From NCBI GenBank assembly GCA_016716565.1, contig JADJWC010000003.1, positions 124,001 through 188,000 on the forward strand: a stretch of DNA of 64,000 nucleotides, given 5' to 3'. The DNA is from a bacterium (GTDB taxonomy: Bacteria > Bacteroidota > Ignavibacteria > Ignavibacteriales > Ignavibacteriaceae). The notes under the pieces are model-generated. The model made no database searches and was not told where the DNA came from. It was given only the letters and a program-made list of their open reading frames with translations. The translations under genes were made by a program, and so were the position numbers. Shown piece after piece: positions 55,656 to 64,000 of this stretch (its first letter is position 1; every line of letters begins with the position of its first letter).

Positions 55656-56168
55656 TTAATCTTTATTAGTTGATGGGAAGATTTCCTCACACAGAAATTT
55701 ACAAATTTCCTCTAAATATTCTTTATCCATATCACTGAAAGAATTATACTTGTGGCTGTCCACGTCAAGCACACCGAGCAGTTTTTTATCTTTTATAAGA
55801 GGAATTACAATTTCTGATTTTGAATCGCTATCACAGAAAATATGTCCCGGAAACTTATTAACATCAGGAACAATTATCGTTTCCCGTTTTTGGGCAGATG
55901 TTCCGCAAACACCTTTCCCGATTTCAATATTTGTGCACGCAACTTTTCCCTGGAATGGTCCTAGATATAGTTTATCTCCATCAAAAAGGTAAAAACCAAT
56001 CCAACTAATTTTGTCAAAAGTATCTCTTACTGCTGCTGTCAAATTTGATAAGTTCGAAATTAGATTATCTTCTTTGGATAAAAGAGATTTAACCTGCGAA
56101 ACCAGAAGTCTGTACTTTTCTTCTTCAGATAGATGCTTATCAATTCTGATTTCCTCTGACATTGTCAA
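55656..56168 (-). CDS. Free methionine-(R)-sulfoxide reductase (GAF domain)
   Basis: 170 residues, a single GAF domain of the fRMsr (MsrC/YebR) type, which reduces free methionine-R-sulfoxide with thioredoxin. The three family cysteines are present: Cys78 (VACTNIEIG), Cys88 (GVCGTSA) and Cys112 (IFCDSDSKSEI). WIGFYLFDGDKLYLGPFQG and GVLDVDSHKYNSF are also diagnostic. The ATG at 56168 overlaps the lon stop by 4 bases; an ATG at 56162 is an alternative. Sitting between lon and dnaX, it suggests joint stress expression. Confidence 0.92.
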   Translation of the reverse strand: MTMSEEIRIDKHLSEEEKYRLLVSQVKSLLSKEDNLISNLSNLTAAVRDTFDKISWIGFYLFDGDKLYLGPFQGKVACTNIEIGKGVCGTSAQKRETIIVPDVNKFPGHIFCDSDSKSEIVIPLIKDKKLLGVLDVDSHKYNSFSDMDKEYLEEICKFLCEEIFPSTNKD

Positions 56169-58606
56169 CTTTTCTTTTTTAATTTCCGGTTTTTTGCTTC
56201 AGTGGATTTCTTCATCGTGACACCCTCAAACAAATAGGGAATAGCCTGTTCTGCTCGTCCAATAGTAACAATATCTAAACCTGACTTAACTTTATCCGAA
56301 ACTTCTTTCAGATCAATTTCATTTTCTTTTGGAATAAGAACCGTCTTAATATTATTTCTTTTTGCAGCTAAAAGTTTTTCAGTTAGTCCGCCGATTGCGA
56401 GTATTGATCCTGTTAGTGTAATTTCACCTGTCATAGCAACATTGTTGGATGCTGGTTTTCCGCTTATTGCTGACAGCATCGCCATTGCCATTGCAACACC
56501 AGCAGATGGACCATCTTTTGGAATTGCTCCTTCCGGCAAGTGAATGTGAATTTCTCTGCCTTTGAAGAAATCGGGATTCAGGCCTAACCTTTTAGCAGAA
56601 GCACGCAGATAACTCAATGCGGCTTGCGCAGATTCTTTCATAACATTTCCAAGCTGACCGGTAAGATTCAATTTACCTGCACCATTCATAATTGTAACAT
56701 CAACTGAAAGCAACTCACCTCCGGTGCTTGTCCATGCTAAACCGGTTACGCTACCGACTTTATTTCCTTTACTATGTCTTTGATATCTGTATCGCGGAGT
56801 TTTTAAATATTCTTCAACTAATTCTTCGTTGATCACATACTTTGCTTTCTTTTTACTTTTTCCATTTGTCGATTCTTTTACAACAATTTCCTTAGCAAGT
56901 TTTCGGAGGATTGAAGCTATCTCTCTTTCAAGATTTCTGACACCCGCTTCTCTGGTGTATTCACCAATAATTTTTTTAATAGCATTCTCACTGAACTCAA
57001 TGTGTTTATTTTCAAGTCCGTGTGCATTTAATTGTTTCGGAATAAGATGCTTCTTTGCTATTTCAAGCTTGTCATATTCGAGATAACCGGGGAGCTCAAT
57101 TATTTCCATTCTGTCCTGAAGAGGCAGTGGAATGTTGTATCGAATGTTAGCTGTCGTAATGAACATCACCTGCTGAAGATTGTAATCAACTTCAAGGTAA
57201 TGATCATTGAAAGTGTGGTTTTGTTCAGGATCCAGAACTTCAAGCATAGCTGATGATGGATCGCCCCGGAAATCCATACTCATCTTATCAATTTCATCAA
57301 GCAGAATTACGGGATTAATAGTTCCCGCTCTTTTCATTGATTGAATAATTTTTCCCGGCATTGAACCGATATAGGTTCTTCTGTGTCCGCGAATTTCTGC
57401 TTCATCACGAACGCCACCGAGACTGATACGAACAAAATTTCTACCAAGAGCACGAGCAATTGATTTACCTAAAGAAGTTTTACCAACTCCCGGAGGACCG
57501 ACGAAACATAATATCTGACCTTTCATCTGCTTAACTAAATTAAGAACAGCAATATGCTCGATGATTCTTTCTTTTGGTTTTTCTAATCCGAAATGATCCT
57601 GGTCAAGAATTTTTTGAACGTGCTTGATGTCAAGATTGTCTTTTGATCTTTTACTCCAAGGTACACCAACAAGCCAGTCCAGATAATTTCTTATTACAGT
57701 TGATTCGGGAGACATTGGCGGAGTTTTTTTTAGCTTGTTGAATTCTTCTAGAGCTTTGTCTTCAACTTCCTTCGGCATCTTTGCCTTTTTAATCTGATCC
57801 CGAATTTTAGCAAACTCAGGTGATGCGTCTTCATCTTCACCTAATTCATCCTGCAGAATTTTTATTTGTTCCTGTATAATAAACTTTCGCTGGGTCTTTG
57901 CAATGTTTTCCTGGACTTTATTATCAATCTCTTTTTCAATCCTCAGAATATCGATTTCAGAGTTCAATACTTTTATTACTTCAAGATATTGTTCTTTGAG
58001 AGTAAATTTCTGAAGAATGGTCTGCTTGACTTCAATTGATTGATTGATATTAGCTGCAGCGTAAAAAAGTTTTCTGTCAGGCTCTTCGATATTATCAAAT
58101 GCTGTAATCGTATCCTTTGGAACATTCTTGCTGATCTTAACATAATCTTTGAAAAGCTGAGTCATCTGCCTGATCATCGCATTCATTTCGTGGTCATTAT
58201 CAACGGTTGGAATGATCAGTTCTATTTTGCCTTCAAAGAAACTTTTATTGTTAGTGAACTCAGTTATCCTTGCCTGGAACAAACCATCGACAAGAATTTT
58301 CATTAGTCCGTTTGGAAGCTTTAATATCTGAACAATTTTCGCTACCGTTCCTTCCGGATATAAATCTTTTATTGAAGGATCTTCGATCGCTGATTTTTTT
58401 TGTGTTGATAAAAAGATATACTTAGTATGCTCAGCCGCAAAATTAGCTGCCCTGATAGATTGTTCTCGTCCGACAAGAACCGGAAATATCATATACGGAA
58501 AGATTACAATATCTCTCAGCGGTAAAATCGGCATTTCTTCAGGGATACTATCTACTATTGAATTGCTTTCGGACGGATGGATTTCCAGATCCTTAAGATT
58601 TTCCAA
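56165..58606 (-). CDS. lon: ATP-dependent protease Lon
   Basis: 813 residues, the usual Lon length. An N-terminal substrate-binding domain (PILPLRDIVIFPYMIFPVLVGRE) is followed by a coiled region. The AAA+ module has Walker A GPPGVGKT (370-377) and ISLGGVRDEAEIRGHRRTYIGSMPG. The C-terminal protease domain has the Ser-Lys dyad with Ser in PKDGPSAGVAMAMAM and Lys in GGLTEKLLAAKR. It degrades damaged or regulatory proteins in the cytoplasm. AAAGGAG precedes the ATG. It is first in a lon, msrC-like, dnaX run. Confidence 0.97.
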   Translation of the reverse strand: MENLKDLEIHPSESNSIVDSIPEEMPILPLRDIVIFPYMIFPVLVGREQSIRAANFAAEHTKYIFLSTQKKSAIEDPSIKDLYPEGTVAKIVQILKLPNGLMKILVDGLFQARITEFTNNKSFFEGKIELIIPTVDNDHEMNAMIRQMTQLFKDYVKISKNVPKDTITAFDNIEEPDRKLFYAAANINQSIEVKQTILQKFTLKEQYLEVIKVLNSEIDILRIEKEIDNKVQENIAKTQRKFIIQEQIKILQDELGEDEDASPEFAKIRDQIKKAKMPKEVEDKALEEFNKLKKTPPMSPESTVIRNYLDWLVGVPWSKRSKDNLDIKHVQKILDQDHFGLEKPKERIIEHIAVLNLVKQMKGQILCFVGPPGVGKTSLGKSIARALGRNFVRISLGGVRDEAEIRGHRRTYIGSMPGKIIQSMKRAGTINPVILLDEIDKMSMDFRGDPSSAMLEVLDPEQNHTFNDHYLEVDYNLQQVMFITTANIRYNIPLPLQDRMEIIELPGYLEYDKLEIAKKHLIPKQLNAHGLENKHIEFSENAIKKIIGEYTREAGVRNLEREIASILRKLAKEIVVKESTNGKSKKKAKYVINEELVEEYLKTPRYRYQRHSKGNKVGSVTGLAWTSTGGELLSVDVTIMNGAGKLNLTGQLGNVMKESAQAALSYLRASAKRLGLNPDFFKGREIHIHLPEGAIPKDGPSAGVAMAMAMLSAISGKPASNNVAMTGEITLTGSILAIGGLTEKLLAAKRNNIKTVLIPKENEIDLKEVSDKVKSGLDIVTIGRAEQAIPYLFEGVTMKKSTEAKNRKLKKKS

Positions 58607-58726
58607 AAAATTTCTCCTTTATTGAACATAAATTCGGGTCGAAATATATCTAATTAACAACCTGCTATCAAGGAAAGTTTCGTTACAGTATTTCTTAATA
58701 AGCTTGACGTTCGGACCTTTAGGTTA

Positions 58727-58754
58727 TTGATGAAAGCTGTTTCGTTTATATTTG
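58727..58754 (+). promoter_or_regulatory. Bacteroidota-type promoter of the suhB-like gene
   Basis: TTG (58727-58729), 17 bases, then TATATTTG (58747-58754), 22 bases before the ATG. This fits the -33/-7 arrangement with a short leader. Confidence 0.45.
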
Positions 58755-58776
58755 TAACAAAAAAAATCCCGATTTT

Positions 58777-59544
58777 ATGATTGATGATATAATTAAAATA
58801 TCAAAAGAAGCTGGTGAACTGATAAGAAATGCTTTTGGCAAATCTCATTCAATTGAGTTTAAAACAAATGAACTGAATCTGGTTACAGAAACTGACAAAG
58901 CATCAGAAAAGCTGATAACCGATTTCATCAGAAAAAAATATCCTTCCCACGGAATTCTCGCAGAAGAGGGAAGTGAAGTGAATAAATCAGCTGAATATCT
59001 TTGGGTGATTGATCCTCTTGATGGAACAACAAATTTTGCTCACGGATTACCAATCTTTGCAGTGTCAATCGGAGTTCAGAAAAATAGAGATACGATTGCC
59101 GGAGTCGTATATGATGTTATGAGAGATGTGATCTATTCAGCAGAAAAAGGAAAAGGAAGCTTTGAAAATGGTCGGAAAATATTCGTGAGTAAGAATGAAA
59201 TCCTTGGACACAGTGTTCTCGTTACCGGATTTCCGTACAACATCAAAGAAAATCCTGACAAGGCATCTGAAAGATTTGTTGCATTTTTAAAACAAGTACG
59301 CGCAATAAGAAGACTCGGTTCTGCCGCAATTGATTTTTGTTATGTAGCGAGCGGAGTATTTGATGGTTTCTGGGAAGTATCACTTCATCCGTGGGATATA
59401 TGTGCCGGAAAACTAATTGTTGAAGAAGCCGGCGGAGTTGTTACAGATTTTGATGGTGATAAAATTGATATATATTCGAAGAGAATACTGGCAACGAACA
59501 GTCTCGTCCATAAAAAGATGATTAATGTTTTGAATGGTGTTTAG
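58777..59544 (+). CDS. suhB: Inositol monophosphatase family protein
   Basis: 255 residues. The Mg-dependent phosphatase has EEGSE (metal ligand Glu), WVIDPLDGTTNFAHGLPIFAVSIGV (the IMP family signature with DPLDGT), and WDICAGKLIVEEAGGVVTDFDG near the C-terminus. It would hydrolyse inositol-1-phosphate or a related sugar phosphate; some bacterial members affect transcription as SuhB. It is divergent from lon and followed by a palindromic repeat region. Confidence 0.9.
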   Translation: MIDDIIKISKEAGELIRNAFGKSHSIEFKTNELNLVTETDKASEKLITDFIRKKYPSHGILAEEGSEVNKSAEYLWVIDPLDGTTNFAHGLPIFAVSIGVQKNRDTIAGVVYDVMRDVIYSAEKGKGSFENGRKIFVSKNEILGHSVLVTGFPYNIKENPDKASERFVAFLKQVRAIRRLGSAAIDFCYVASGVFDGFWEVSLHPWDICAGKLIVEEAGGVVTDFDGDKIDIYSKRILATNSLVHKKMINVLNGV

Positions 59545-59559
59545 CTGATTGAGTTGAGT

Positions 59560-59712
59560 ATCAGTCGTCAGATTCCCGACTCTCCAGCTAGTGCGGGATC
59601 GCAGGAATGACAAGAAACGGTCAGTCATTCCGGCTTGTCCGGAATCTGCGATCGAATTCCCGACCTAACTGTCCAGTAGACAGGATCTCTTCACTCCCGG
59701 GAATGATTGTAA
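59560..59712. repeat. Composite palindromic repeat region, includes family B
   Basis: The gap between two convergent genes is filled by GC-richer repeats. ATTCCGG (59627-59633) and CCGGAAT (59639-59645) match the intragenic copy at 48146. GATTCCCGAC near 59571, GGAATGAC near 59604, and ATTCCCGACC near 59656 are related words. No gene is present. Confidence 0.7.
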
Positions 59713-59724
59713 ACAGTAGAAAAT

Positions 59725-61554
59725 TTAATCCTTCTCCATTCCGCCGTAGTACATTTTCTCAATCAGATAATTGTATTTTTCTTCTACAACTTTTCTTTTG
59801 ATCTTTAAGCTCGGCGTAATTTCACCGGTTTCTATTGTGAAAGGCTTATCAAGTAAAGCAAACTTCCTTACTCGTTCATAATTCGCAAGCTGTTTTTGAA
59901 GTTTTGCCATATCACTTTCAATCAACTTATAAATCTGATCGTTGTTTGTTAAGTCGGATTCATTCTTATAAGGAATGTTATGAGCATCCGCAAATTCTTT
60001 TAATGCCTCATAATCGGGAACTATTAATGCACTGAGGAACATTCTTTTATCACCGATCAATACAAACTGGTCAATGTATTTGCTGGCAAGAAAAATATTT
60101 TCAATCGGAGTTGGAGCAATATATTTTCCAGCACTAGTTTTAAACAGATGTTTTTTCCGGTCAGTTATTTGTAAAAATCCTTCAGAATCAAATACACCAA
60201 TGTCTCCGGTGTGGAGCCATCCGTGAATGATTGTCTCTTCGGTTTCTTTCTTCTTTTTGTAATACCCTTTCATAATGTTTGGACCACGAGCCAGTATTTC
60301 ACCATCGGGAGCAATTTTTACTTCAACTCCCGGCAAAGGCTTGCCGACAGTTCCGAATTTATAGTCATCAGGTTTGTTAGCTGTTATCACCGGAGATGAT
60401 TCAGTCAGTCCATATCCTTCGACAATCTGAATTCCGGCCGCTTCAAAAAATTCTCCGAGTTCTTTGGAAAGTGCTGCTCCACCTGAAATAAAAAATCTCA
60501 ATCTTCCGCCGGTTCGTTCTCTTATTTTTTTAAAGACAAGTTTATCGGCTATTCTATATTTTGCTGCGAGTGCAAATGGAACCGGGCCTTTCTTTTTTGC
60601 AGCACAAAATTTCTTACCCAAATCCAAAGCCCAATAGAAAATCTTTTGTTTGGTAACTGACTGACTCTCTACATTTTTAATAATTCTTGACTGAATTCTT
60701 TCAAACAATCTCGGAACTGATGTCATCAGAGTGGGTCTTGCTTCCTGAAGATTTGTTGCAACCTTTTCAATACTTTCAGCGTAATAAATTGTGCATCCCG
60801 CGGCAAACGCAGTGTAATACCCAGCCATTCGTTCAAATATATGGCAAAGAGGAAGAAACGAAAGGAACACATCATCTTTTGTAATTGGGAAAATATCTAG
60901 CGCAGCATTTACATTTGAAATAATATTCTGATGAGTCAGGATTACCCCTTTCGGTTCTCCGGTTGTCCCGGATGTATAAATAATCGTGCAGACATCATCT
61001 TCTTTAATTTCTGCAGCAGATTTTTTCAGTAAGTCAGGACTACTGTGCTGAATGCTTTTCCCTTTTTCCTGGATTTGAGCAAACGTGAAAAGGTGATCTG
61101 TAACTGCTACATCATCATGGTCATTAAGAATTATAATATGTTTCAAATGTTTGCAGTTCTTTAAAACTTTCTGAACCTTGTTTAGTTGAAATCCGGTTGA
61201 AATAATTATTGCTTTCGATTCTGAATCGTTGAGTATGTATTCTATTGAATCTGAAGTTAATGAAGGATAAAGAGGAACATTTACTATTCCGAGCATCTGC
61301 ATTGCAAAATCAGCATAAACCCATTCAGGACGGTTTTCGGAAATAAGTGCGACACAATCACCTTTTCTCAGACCGAGAGCGTTCAAACCGAAAGCAAATG
61401 AGTCGGTCTCCGTTTTTAATTCCGGATAGGTAATTCCTTTGTAGACATTATCAACTTTTCTGAAGATAATATGTCCTCCTTTTATAGGACCAAAATCTTC
61501 AGTTAAAAATTTATAAAGCTCGGGTATTGTGTAAAATGCTTTTAAAGAACCCAT
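59725..61554 (-). CDS. Long-chain fatty acid-CoA ligase (AMP-forming)
   Basis: 609 residues of the ANL adenylating superfamily, which activate fatty acids as acyl-AMP and then acyl-CoA. The P-loop-like motif is TIIYTSGTTGEPKGVILTH (about 185-205). Other motifs are FFISGGAALSKELGEFFEAAGI, VEGYGLTESSPVI, WLHTGDIG, and ITDRKKHLFKTSAGKYIAP, which is the A8-type hinge of bacterial long-chain ligases. The C-terminal catalytic Lys region is GEITPSLKIKRKVV. Length matches the FAA1-like long-chain group. It is transcribed divergently from pruA. Confidence 0.92.
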   Translation of the reverse strand: MGSLKAFYTIPELYKFLTEDFGPIKGGHIIFRKVDNVYKGITYPELKTETDSFAFGLNALGLRKGDCVALISENRPEWVYADFAMQMLGIVNVPLYPSLTSDSIEYILNDSESKAIIISTGFQLNKVQKVLKNCKHLKHIIILNDHDDVAVTDHLFTFAQIQEKGKSIQHSSPDLLKKSAAEIKEDDVCTIIYTSGTTGEPKGVILTHQNIISNVNAALDIFPITKDDVFLSFLPLCHIFERMAGYYTAFAAGCTIYYAESIEKVATNLQEARPTLMTSVPRLFERIQSRIIKNVESQSVTKQKIFYWALDLGKKFCAAKKKGPVPFALAAKYRIADKLVFKKIRERTGGRLRFFISGGAALSKELGEFFEAAGIQIVEGYGLTESSPVITANKPDDYKFGTVGKPLPGVEVKIAPDGEILARGPNIMKGYYKKKKETEETIIHGWLHTGDIGVFDSEGFLQITDRKKHLFKTSAGKYIAPTPIENIFLASKYIDQFVLIGDKRMFLSALIVPDYEALKEFADAHNIPYKNESDLTNNDQIYKLIESDMAKLQKQLANYERVRKFALLDKPFTIETGEITPSLKIKRKVVEEKYNYLIEKMYYGGMEKD

Positions 61555-61796
61555 AAATTTCTCCGCTTAAATTGGAAAAGCATTGTTATTTTTCGGGATG
61601 AATGGATACCAGCCCTCTCTCGCTGCTTCCATACAATTTAACTGCCTGCAAAATAATGCCAATCAAATTAATTGCAAAGAAATTTTATTTAATGAAATCG
61701 CCTATAAAATTCATCTGAATTATGTGAGTTTAAATTGTATCTCAAAACCAAAAACGGTAATTTTCATAACACAATTTTTATTTATGAGGAAATCCT

Positions 61797-63428
61797 ATGT
61801 CAAATGCATATTTCAAAGTACCACAACCAATAAATGAACCAGTTAAAAGCTATAAACCGGGGAGTCCGGAAAGAGAAGAATTAAAGAAAAAATTAGCAGA
61901 ACTAAAATCCAAACAAATTGAAGCTCCATTAATTATTGGCGGAGAAGAAGTTAGAACCGGCAATACAGAAAAAATGGTAATGCCGCACAATCACAGTCAC
62001 GTTCTTGGTGTTTATCATAAAGCAAGTAAAAAAGAAGTTGATATGGCTGTTGAAGCCGCACTCGAAGCTCGCAAGGAATGGGCAGAAATGCCGTGGGAAC
62101 ACAGAGTTTCTATTTTCTTAAAGATAGCTGATTTGTTAGCTGGCCCGTGGAGATCAACAATAAATGCTGCTACAATGCTTGGACAATCTAAGACAGTTTA
62201 TCAGGCAGAGATTGATTCGGCTGCTGAGCTTGTTGACTTCTATCGCTTCAACAGTTTTTATATGGCTCAGTTGATGCAGGATCAGCCTTACTCCGGAAGC
62301 GGAATGTGGAATCGTTTGGAATATCGTCCGCTGGAAGGATTTATTTTTTCTGTGACTCCTTTTAACTTCACATCAATTGCAGGAAATCTTCCAACTGCTC
62401 CGGCAATTGTTGGTAATGTAAGTTTGTGGAAACCTGCTTCAAGTGCAGTATACTCGGCATATTGGCTGATGAAATTATTTGAAGAAGCTGGATTGCCAAA
62501 AGGTGTGATCAATTTTGTTCCCGGATCCGGTGGACAGGTTGGAACTCCTGCATTTACAAATCCAAATCTTGCTGGTGTTCACTTTACAGGATCAACCGAA
62601 GTTTTTCAGAATATGTGGAAAACTATTTCCGATAATCTAAAAAATATGAAGTACTATCCTCGCATAGTTGGTGAAACCGGCGGTAAAGATTTTATATTTG
62701 CTCATAGTTCAGCAGATGTTGATGCACTTGTTGTTGCAGCTTTACGCGGTGCTTTTGAATACCAGGGTCAGAAATGTTCTGCTGCTTCAAGAATGTACAT
62801 TCCAAAATCTATCTGGAAAGAGTTTAAAGAAAAGTACGTTGCTGAAGTTGGCAAAATTAAAATGGGTGATATTGAAGACTTCACAAACTTTATGGGTGCT
62901 GTAATTGATAAAGGAGCTTTCAAATCAATTACCGAATACATCAAATATGCAAAAGGTTCTAATGAAGTCGAGATAATAACCGGTGGAAACTTTGATGATT
63001 CAAAAGGGTATTTCATTGAGCCGACAACGATTGTTACCACAAATCCGAAATTCAAAACGATGGAAGAAGAAATTTTTGGTCCTGTGTTAACGATTTATGT
63101 CTATGATGATAACAAGCTCGATGAAACTTTAACACTCTGTGATGAAACTTCTCCATATGCATTAACAGGTGCAATCTTTGCTCAGGATAGAAAAGTAATT
63201 GTTAAAATGTCAAATAGATTAAGAAATGCTGCCGGAAATTTCTACATAAATGATAAACCAACAGGAGCAGTTGTTGGTCAGCAGCCGTTTGGTGGTGGAA
63301 GAGCTTCAGGCACGAATGATAAGGCCGGAAGTGCTATGAATATTTTGAGATGGATGACTGCCAGAACAATAAAAGAAACTTTTGATCCTCCGAAAGATTG
63401 GCGTTATCCGTTTATGAGTGAGAAATAA
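61797..63428 (+). CDS. pruA: L-glutamate gamma-semialdehyde (1-pyrroline-5-carboxylate) dehydrogenase
   Basis: A 543-residue aldehyde dehydrogenase that oxidises glutamate semialdehyde to glutamate with NAD, the last step of proline breakdown. The catalytic Glu is in VGETGGKD (Glu293) and the nucleophile Cys327 in GQKCSAASRMY. FSVTPFNFTSIAGNLPTAPAIVGN and GVHFTGSTEVF are typical of stand-alone PruA. The last residues (DPPKDWRYPFM) are also characteristic. No proline dehydrogenase gene is in the window. GAGGAAATCCT precedes the ATG. Confidence 0.95.
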   Translation: MSNAYFKVPQPINEPVKSYKPGSPEREELKKKLAELKSKQIEAPLIIGGEEVRTGNTEKMVMPHNHSHVLGVYHKASKKEVDMAVEAALEARKEWAEMPWEHRVSIFLKIADLLAGPWRSTINAATMLGQSKTVYQAEIDSAAELVDFYRFNSFYMAQLMQDQPYSGSGMWNRLEYRPLEGFIFSVTPFNFTSIAGNLPTAPAIVGNVSLWKPASSAVYSAYWLMKLFEEAGLPKGVINFVPGSGGQVGTPAFTNPNLAGVHFTGSTEVFQNMWKTISDNLKNMKYYPRIVGETGGKDFIFAHSSADVDALVVAALRGAFEYQGQKCSAASRMYIPKSIWKEFKEKYVAEVGKIKMGDIEDFTNFMGAVIDKGAFKSITEYIKYAKGSNEVEIITGGNFDDSKGYFIEPTTIVTTNPKFKTMEEEIFGPVLTIYVYDDNKLDETLTLCDETSPYALTGAIFAQDRKVIVKMSNRLRNAAGNFYINDKPTGAVVGQQPFGGGRASGTNDKAGSAMNILRWMTARTIKETFDPPKDWRYPFMSEK

Positions 63429-63519
63429 AAAACTCTTCGCAGAAGTTCTCAAAAGAGGTTGTTGTTAAAGATGCTATTTTTATTTTAATAAATGAAAAAG
63501 TAGATAAAGGATTAAGGAA

Positions 63520-63720
63520 ATGAATGACGAACTAAGAAATCAAATCAATAAACTCAATGTTTCTGAGAAGATACTCTTGGTTGAAGAAATTTGGGATAGT
63601 AACGAGGACAACTTGAGTTAACTGATGCAAAAATATTCTAAAAGAAGTAATGAAATAAATGTAACCCATGGAAGAAAGTGGGAAGAAATAAGAGATGAGT
63701 TTTTAGGAAAAATTAAATGA
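63520..63720 (+). pseudogene. Decayed antitoxin of an addiction module (PF09720-like)
   Basis: The start MNDELRNQINKLNVSEKILLVEEIWDS matches the N-terminus of small RelE/ParE-partner antitoxins (putative addiction module component family). The frame stops at 63619-63621 after 33 residues. Beyond it the same frame ends with HGRKWEEIRDEFLGKIK, the usual C-terminal half. The middle (ELTDA, NILKE) is spread over other frames and is rebuilt if about three single bases are restored. The final stop overlaps the toxin ATG by 4 bases, the normal layout. It is either a decayed gene or an error-rich stretch. Confidence 0.75.
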
Positions 63721-64000
63721 TATCAGATGTCGTTTTTCATCCCGGAGCTGAAGAAGAATTCAATGAAGCTATTCTGTGGTATGGAAATCAACAAAAAGGA
63801 CTTGATATAGAATTTGCTCGCTGTATAGATGATGCTATCCAAAAAATTATAAGAATCCGGAACTCTATCCAATCGAATTTGATAATTATAGAAAGAAAGT
63901 CGTTAGAAGATTTCCTTTTAAGATAATTTATGAGATTATTGAAGACAGTATATATGTTTTAGCAGTTTTTCATTCAAGGAAATCCGAAATTGATATGAAG
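63717..64000 (+). pseudogene. RelE/ParE-type toxin, frameshifted, runs to window end
   Basis: The first frame gives DVVFHPGAEEEFNEAILWYGNQQKGLDIEFARCIDDAIQKI, the N-terminal half of a RelE/ParE-superfamily toxin, then goes off family. From about 63851 a different frame carries KNPELYPIEFDNYRKKVVRRFPFKIIYE and then IIEDSIYVLAVFHSRK, the C-terminal half with the basic beta-strand residues. A one-base loss near 63845-63852 explains the break. The end of the gene lies at or past base 64000. Together with the decayed antitoxin this is probably a dead module, unless the sequence is in error. Confidence 0.75.

Noticed and set aside
59607..59801. Open frame across the repeat cluster near 59.6 kb
   Set aside because: Its first half is palindromic repeat and its second half is antisense to the acyl-CoA ligase gene.
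61583..61837. Open frame of 84 codons upstream of pruA
   Set aside because: It overlaps the pruA start, has no family resemblance or ribosome-binding site, and has the composition of intergenic sequence.

Overview
The window reads as a chromosome segment of a free-living, AT-rich member of the Bacteroidota/Chlorobiota group, most like the Ignavibacteria. The signs are six secreted proteins that end in a type IX secretion (T9SS) sorting domain with the motif NYPNPFNPST, a T9SS plug-type protein, an LptD outer-membrane protein, and candidate promoters with the Bacteroidota -7 element TAnnTTTG. The taxonomic call is an inference from these family traits. I saw no rRNA, tRNA, CRISPR array, insertion sequence or prophage.

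Layout. 0-8 kb: the 5' end of recQ (minus strand); a frameshifted secreted beta-propeller gene; then hydroxyacyl-CoA dehydrogenase, acetate kinase, an SDR protein with altered catalytic residues and a COG2509-like flavoprotein, all in one direction. 8-19 kb (minus strand): yceI; a run made of a secreted TIM-barrel-like protein, a class D beta-lactamase, a THUMP RNA methyltransferase and a Crp/Fnr regulator; a PQQ-type sugar dehydrogenase; and a 1228-residue GH13 protein. 19-23 kb (minus strand): a four-gene amidoligase-type operon (ATP-grasp, GCS2-type carboxylate-amine ligase, class I glutamine amidotransferase, second ATP-grasp-like protein) with its own promoter and terminator. It is the best candidate here for an uncharacterised biosynthetic system. 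23-31 kb: mutS (frameshifted between Walker A and Walker B), a DUF1684 lipoprotein, a YwqK-repeat protein, and the agmatine-to-putrescine pair aguB/aguA with a hicBA toxin-antitoxin pair between them. 31-34 kb: the proton-translocating transhydrogenase pntAA-pntAB-pntB. 34-41.5 kb: T9SS plug-like protein, Gfo/Idh/MocA oxidoreductase, lipoprotein, ROK sugar kinase, lptD, NYN-domain protein. 41.6-49 kb: four consecutive T9SS cargo proteins. 49-58.6 kb (minus strand): housekeeping genes mtaB, rpsA, cmk, dnaX, msrC-like, lon. 58.7-64 kb: suhB-type phosphatase, long-chain acyl-CoA ligase, pruA, and a decayed toxin-antitoxin pair.

The most unusual sequence-level signal is a set of short palindromic repeats. 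Some are intergenic. Others sit inside open reading frames, in frame, adding short peptides at loops of T9SS sorting domains and near the N-terminus of an ATP-grasp enzyme. Two intragenic copies resemble intergenic copies in the same window, so these look like mobile palindromic elements tolerated in coding sequence. Three genes or loci carry frameshifts (the propeller gene, mutS, the terminal toxin-antitoxin pair). Sequencing error is the simplest cause, but a broken mutS would itself favour indels.
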